A DNA stretch of 12,688 nt from Conidiobolus incongruus B7586 (taxonomy: Eukaryota > Entomophthoromycota > Entomophthoromycetes > Entomophthorales > Conidiobolaceae): the NCBI GenBank assembly GCA_000697335.1, contig JNEM01016580.1, positions 1-12,688 of the forward strand, in the 5' to 3' direction. The notes beneath the pieces were generated by a model. It saw only the letters and a list, made by a program, of their open reading frames with translations, was not told where the DNA came from and made no database searches. Every line of letters starts with the position of its first letter. The first letter of the stretch is position 1. The translations under genes were made by a program, and so were the position numbers. Below, piece by piece: positions 9,555 through 12,688 of the stretch.

Positions 9555-9900
9555 TATTTATAAATTTATATAACTCTATCAAACTCTCGAAACATGCCCA
9601 AACATCAATACAAATTTAAGTAAAATGAAATATTAAACATTTCAACCATTATGCAAAAAGATTATTAAACATACTTATCTAATTAATTATATTTATCTTT
9701 CAGTTGATTAACAACTGAATACATTATATTTGAGCTTTTTAATAATGATAGTTTATATTATTGAATTTTGGTGAGAAGTATCAATATTTTCACAATTAGT
9801 ATATGGTGTTTTTATATTTAACAAATTTGATGTTAATAAATTAATTATTATGTTTTGAACAGGTGATTTTGAATGTTATTATGTTAATTCCAAAACTAAT
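9553..9900. other. Intergenic DNA at the right edge of the gene island
   Basis: No gene is seen. CpA and TpG steps are still frequent here (for example around 9700-9870) and drop sharply after about 9900, which marks the edge of the second decayed block. Confidence 0.4.
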
Positions 9901-10845
9901 TAATATTGCTCTATAATTTAAATAATGGTAATTTTATATAATTGAAAAAATAATATTTTAATATATAACATAAAAAAATAAAAATATAATATAGAATTAA
10001 TACTTTGTTTTATTAGTAATTACTTTTTGCTATATTTTTAATAAACTTCTAACACCTAAAAAATAGTTTTTTTTAATAAAGACTGAAATTTGATATAATA
10101 CAAATAAATTAAATTTTTTTGTAAAAATTTTCTTTCCTATAAGTTAATTTTTTAATTCCTTAAAACAATTATATTTACATAGTTTATAATTGGCAGAATT
10201 TATCAAATATAATAATTCTTTAGTTATTCTTAAATACAAAGCTTTTTAAAACTTGAACTTTATATATTTTTTAATTATCTTATAAGATAATTAATTTTAT
10301 ATTATAATAAAGTCCTTAATTAAAAAAATTTTATTTGAAAAATTAATATAAAATTTAATATTAGTAGCTTTCTCAAAAACTAAATAAAAATTTAAATACT
10401 ATTATATATTATTATAATATTTATTATTCAAAATAAAAATTTATATAATGGAATTTATAATAATAATTAAATTAACCTAATTTGATATTTTAACTTATAT
10501 TTTAGTAAATAATTATAAAGAAGAATTTAAAATCTATAATTTTTAATGAATAGCTTTAAAACTTTTTATTTTTAATTAAGTGTTAATAAATTTGGCTTAA
10601 TTATAATTATTTTTTTGTTTTAAGTTTTTATTGTACTATAATGTATTTATTCTCTATATTTATTAATTTTTCTAATTTTAAACCTTCTTATATAATATAA
10701 TAATATAAAATATAATCAATTGATTAAATTTTTTCATTTAAAAAAGATGTTTTTTGAAATCAAATTTAATTTTAACAGAAATAAAAAAAACTAATAAAAT
10801 TTTATTTTTAAAATTTAATTATTTTTAAAAAATTATTGTTTTAAA
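9901..10845. other. CpA/TpG-depleted A/T block left of the second Tc1 element
   Basis: This stretch is nearly pure A/T with no frame or motif, like 241-944 and 2505-3350. Part of it may be an older, unrecognisable repeat. It does not visibly match the flanks of the first transposon copy. Confidence 0.45.
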
Positions 10846-10847
10846 TA

Positions 10848-11067
10848 CACTAACCTACAAAAGTGAGTCATAAAATCAAAAATATATATATTTTAATTAA
10901 TAACTAAAACAATTGTATATATTAGATTACTTGAAACTATAATATATAATTAAGGTATATTATTTAATAATAGATAAATATATTTAGATATATTTAGTAA
11001 ACTATTAGCAAAAATATTAACCCTTAATATTTAACCAAGGTGAGTTATAAATTTGCAGGTTTTTGAG
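10848..11067. repeat. Left inverted repeat of Tc1 copy B (IR/DR type)
   Basis: The outer word is at 10859-10884 (AAGTGAGTCATAAAATCAAA). The inner word is at 11035-11067 (AAGGTGAGTTATAAATTTGC, then AGGTTTTTGAG). The two share GTGAGTYATAAA and lie about 175 bp apart. The start of the transposase is about 105 bp further in. The presumed role is transposase binding, inferred from other IR/DR Tc1 elements. Confidence 0.8.
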
Positions 11068-11172
11068 ATAAGGGTATTATTTAACAATATATAACCATAT
11101 CTTTTTTCTCTCTTTGCTATTATTTTATATAATATTTTACAGATATACTAAATTTTTTTTATTAGTATCATT

Positions 11173-12189
11173 ATGCCTAAATCCCTCTCTAAAAAAATCT
11201 ACTTACACATTAATTAACTTTATAAAGAAGGTAAATCAACTTGTGATATTGCTAGAATTATTAGTGTTAGCTAGTTTACTATAGTTAAGGTTGTTAAGAA
11301 TAACAATAAAGAAACATTTAAACCTAAACTTAAGTGTGCTAAAATCATAGATGAATATGATGAGAAGTATATCTGTAGGTTAGTTAGTACAGGCAAGTGT
11401 GGTATTACTGTAGAAATACAACAGGAACTATAAAACTATACAGGAATATTAGTTAGCATTGATACTATTATATGTGCTTTATGTTAACATAGATACCACT
11501 TACACCTTAAGAAAAAACACCCCCAACTAAAAAAATCCCATTGTAAAGCTAGGTAAGAGTTTAAATGTCACCACTAATGTTGAACTGAAACTAATTAGAG
11601 TAAGGTTATTTAGTCTAATGAAACAAAAATATATTTTAGTAGATTTAATAAAAAAGCTAGATGCTTTAGAAAAAATACAGAACTACTTTATAACTATTAT
11701 ATTAATTCTACCCAAAAGTATAGTAGTGGGTTAATTATTATTTAGGGATGTATGTTATCTTTAGGTGTAGGGTATCTTTGTAAAGTTAATAGGGGAATTA
11801 ATGCTGAGATGTACTAAAGTATTCTAAACAATAAATTAAAAAAAATCATTGAATGGTATAGGTTAAACAAATTTAATATTATTTTCTAGCAAGATAATGC
11901 CTCTTGCTATACTATAGCTTTTACTACCAAATAGCTTAAAAATAACAAGATAACAGTTATAAAGTAGCCTCCTCAATCTCTTAACTTTAATCTAATTGAA
12001 CACCTTTGGGATTAGTTAAAAAAAGCTATTAAAGCTTTCCCCCTAGTAAAAAATTTAAATCAACTTTAGGAATATGTTCAAGAAGTATATAACAAGATTA
12101 ACCCTTCTTAGTATAAAAACTTAGTAGATTCTATACCCCACAAACTTAAAGAAGTTAAAAAAGTTAAAGGTAGATACACTAGGTTTTAA
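11173..12189 (+). pseudogene. Tc1 (DD34E) transposase pseudogene of copy B
   Basis: A single reading frame of 338 codons runs from ATG 11173 to TAA 12187-12189 with no frameshift, interrupted by 17 in-frame stops. An N-terminal helix-turn-helix is visible at about residues 10-45 (LYKEGKSTCDIARIISVS). The RNase H-like DDE domain follows. The first acidic site is in SNET (residue 149, codon 11617-11619), where Asp has become Asn. The second is Asp241 in QDNAS, and the third is Glu276 in LIEHLW. Asp241 and Glu276 have 34 residues between them, the Tc1 spacing. The C-terminus YKNLVDSIPHKLKEV is typical of the family. Stops stand where Tc1 proteins have Gln or Trp: before QDN, before PPQS, before GCM, and three in the stretch before SNET including one TGA. 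These fit CAA/CAG to TAA/TAG and TGG to TAG/TGA, and the Asp149 change is TpG to TpA. So it was whole until mutated by a RIP-like process. TAA or TAG recoding is excluded, because Trp sites are affected too and the host gene uses the standard code. Confidence 0.93.
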
Positions 12190-12202
12190 TTTTTTTTTAT
12201 CA

Positions 12203-12419
12203 CTAAAAACCTACAAATTTATAACTCACCTTAGGTAAAATTTAAGGGTTTATATTTTAACCAATTAATAGCTAAATATCATCATTTAATGATATATATA
12301 ACTAATAAATATAATAGATTTTAATTATTTAATTTAGGTTTATTTCATTAAATATTAATCAAGTTATTAGTAAAAATATAGGTGTTTTTGATTTTATTAC
12401 TTATTTTTGCAAGTCAGTG
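12203..12419. repeat. Right inverted repeat of Tc1 copy B (IR/DR type)
   Basis: The inner word is at 12203-12235 (ACCTACAAATTTATAACTCA). The outer word is at 12384-12410 (TGATTTTATTACTTATTTTT). Both are inverted relative to the left end. The inner word begins only 13 bases after the transposase stop codon. Confidence 0.8.
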
Positions 12420-12421
12420 TA

Positions 12422-12688
12422 TAAAATGATAAATTAAATAATAATTTGTAATTTTAAAAAATCTATTATATTTAAAAGCTATATATAAATTTTAAATAAT
12501 TTCAAAAGATTTATAGTAATAAATTAAGAATAGTTATATAAAAGACTTTTGATAATAATAATATAAATGATATATAACTAAAATTATTCTATAATATTTG
12601 AGAATACTATAATATAGAGATTATTATATATATAAATATATATATAATTTAATAATATTAATTTTTTAATATATATTAATATATAAAA
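12422..12688. other. A/T block right of copy B, no gene seen
   Basis: This is nearly pure A/T flank with almost no CpA or TpG. It contains no frame or recognisable repeat end and runs off the right edge of the window. Confidence 0.4.

Larger units (their letters stand above)
10848..12419 (+). mobile_element. Tc1-type DNA transposon, copy B, full length, RIP-decayed
   Basis: The element is 1572 bp and is flanked by TA at 10846-10847 and 12420-12421. The tips are CACTAACCTACAAAAGTGAG on the left and, on the minus strand, CACTGACTTGCAAAAATAAG on the right. Inverted ends of about 220 bp each contain an outer and an inner repeat word sharing GTGAGTYATAAA. The inner words at 11035-11067 and 12203-12235 match over more than 30 bp, with a second stretch of similarity outward (ACCCTTAA at 11020-11027). 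Between them lies one transposase gene on the plus strand with a DD34E spacing, which places it in the Tc1 group rather than mariner. It is complete in length but broken by many stops. Copy A at 945-2502 is the same family in reverse orientation. Confidence 0.92.

Noticed and set aside
11173-12189. Stop-codon reassignment (TAA/TAG read as Gln, as in some ciliates) to explain the transposase
   Set aside because: TAG and TGA also replace Trp in conserved motifs, and the intact gene uses CAA, CAG and TGG and ends with TAA. Mutation at CpA explains all cases at once.

Overview
The window looks like eukaryotic, very probably fungal, nuclear DNA. It is extremely A+T-rich, carries no operon-like gene packing, and contains two Tc1-type DNA transposons. 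The transposons and the DNA next to them show the C-to-T decay at CpA (read as TpA) that is typical of repeat-induced point mutation (RIP) in fungi. The one intact gene uses the standard code: it has CAA, CAG and TGG codons and a TAA stop. The species cannot be fixed from the sequence alone.

Layout. 1-240 is a short, less A+T-rich strip of unknown nature. 241-3.7 kb is an almost pure A/T block depleted in CpA and TpG. It contains a full-length Tc1 element on the minus strand (945-2502), seen from its terminal repeats and a decayed transposase. 3.8-9.9 kb is an island of ordinary A+T-rich DNA in which CpA and TpG are retained. It holds a small family of membrane-protein genes: a decayed relic on the plus strand (about 4234-4700), one intact gene on the minus strand (5877-6611), and a nearly full-length pseudogene on the minus strand (about 7741-8467). 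9.9-12.69 kb is a second CpA-depleted A/T block. It contains a second, better preserved Tc1 copy on the plus strand (10848-12419).

The intact gene encodes a 244-residue protein with a signal peptide and about seven membrane spans. It resembles the TM7S3/TM198-like (DUF4203) family; its biochemical role is unknown. The two broken copies are colinear with it, so the locus records duplication and loss within one gene family.

The two transposons are inverted relative to each other. Each has about 200-bp ends with two copies of a GTGAGTYATAAA-like word per end, the IR/DR layout known from some Tc1 elements such as Sleeping Beauty. The plus-strand transposase keeps one 338-codon frame from end to end, broken only by 17 in-frame stops. 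Nearly all of these sit where Gln or Trp is expected, which is the signature of RIP. The window therefore reads as a gene island kept between two RIP-decayed transposon blocks. No tRNA, rRNA, CRISPR or virus-derived gene was recognised.
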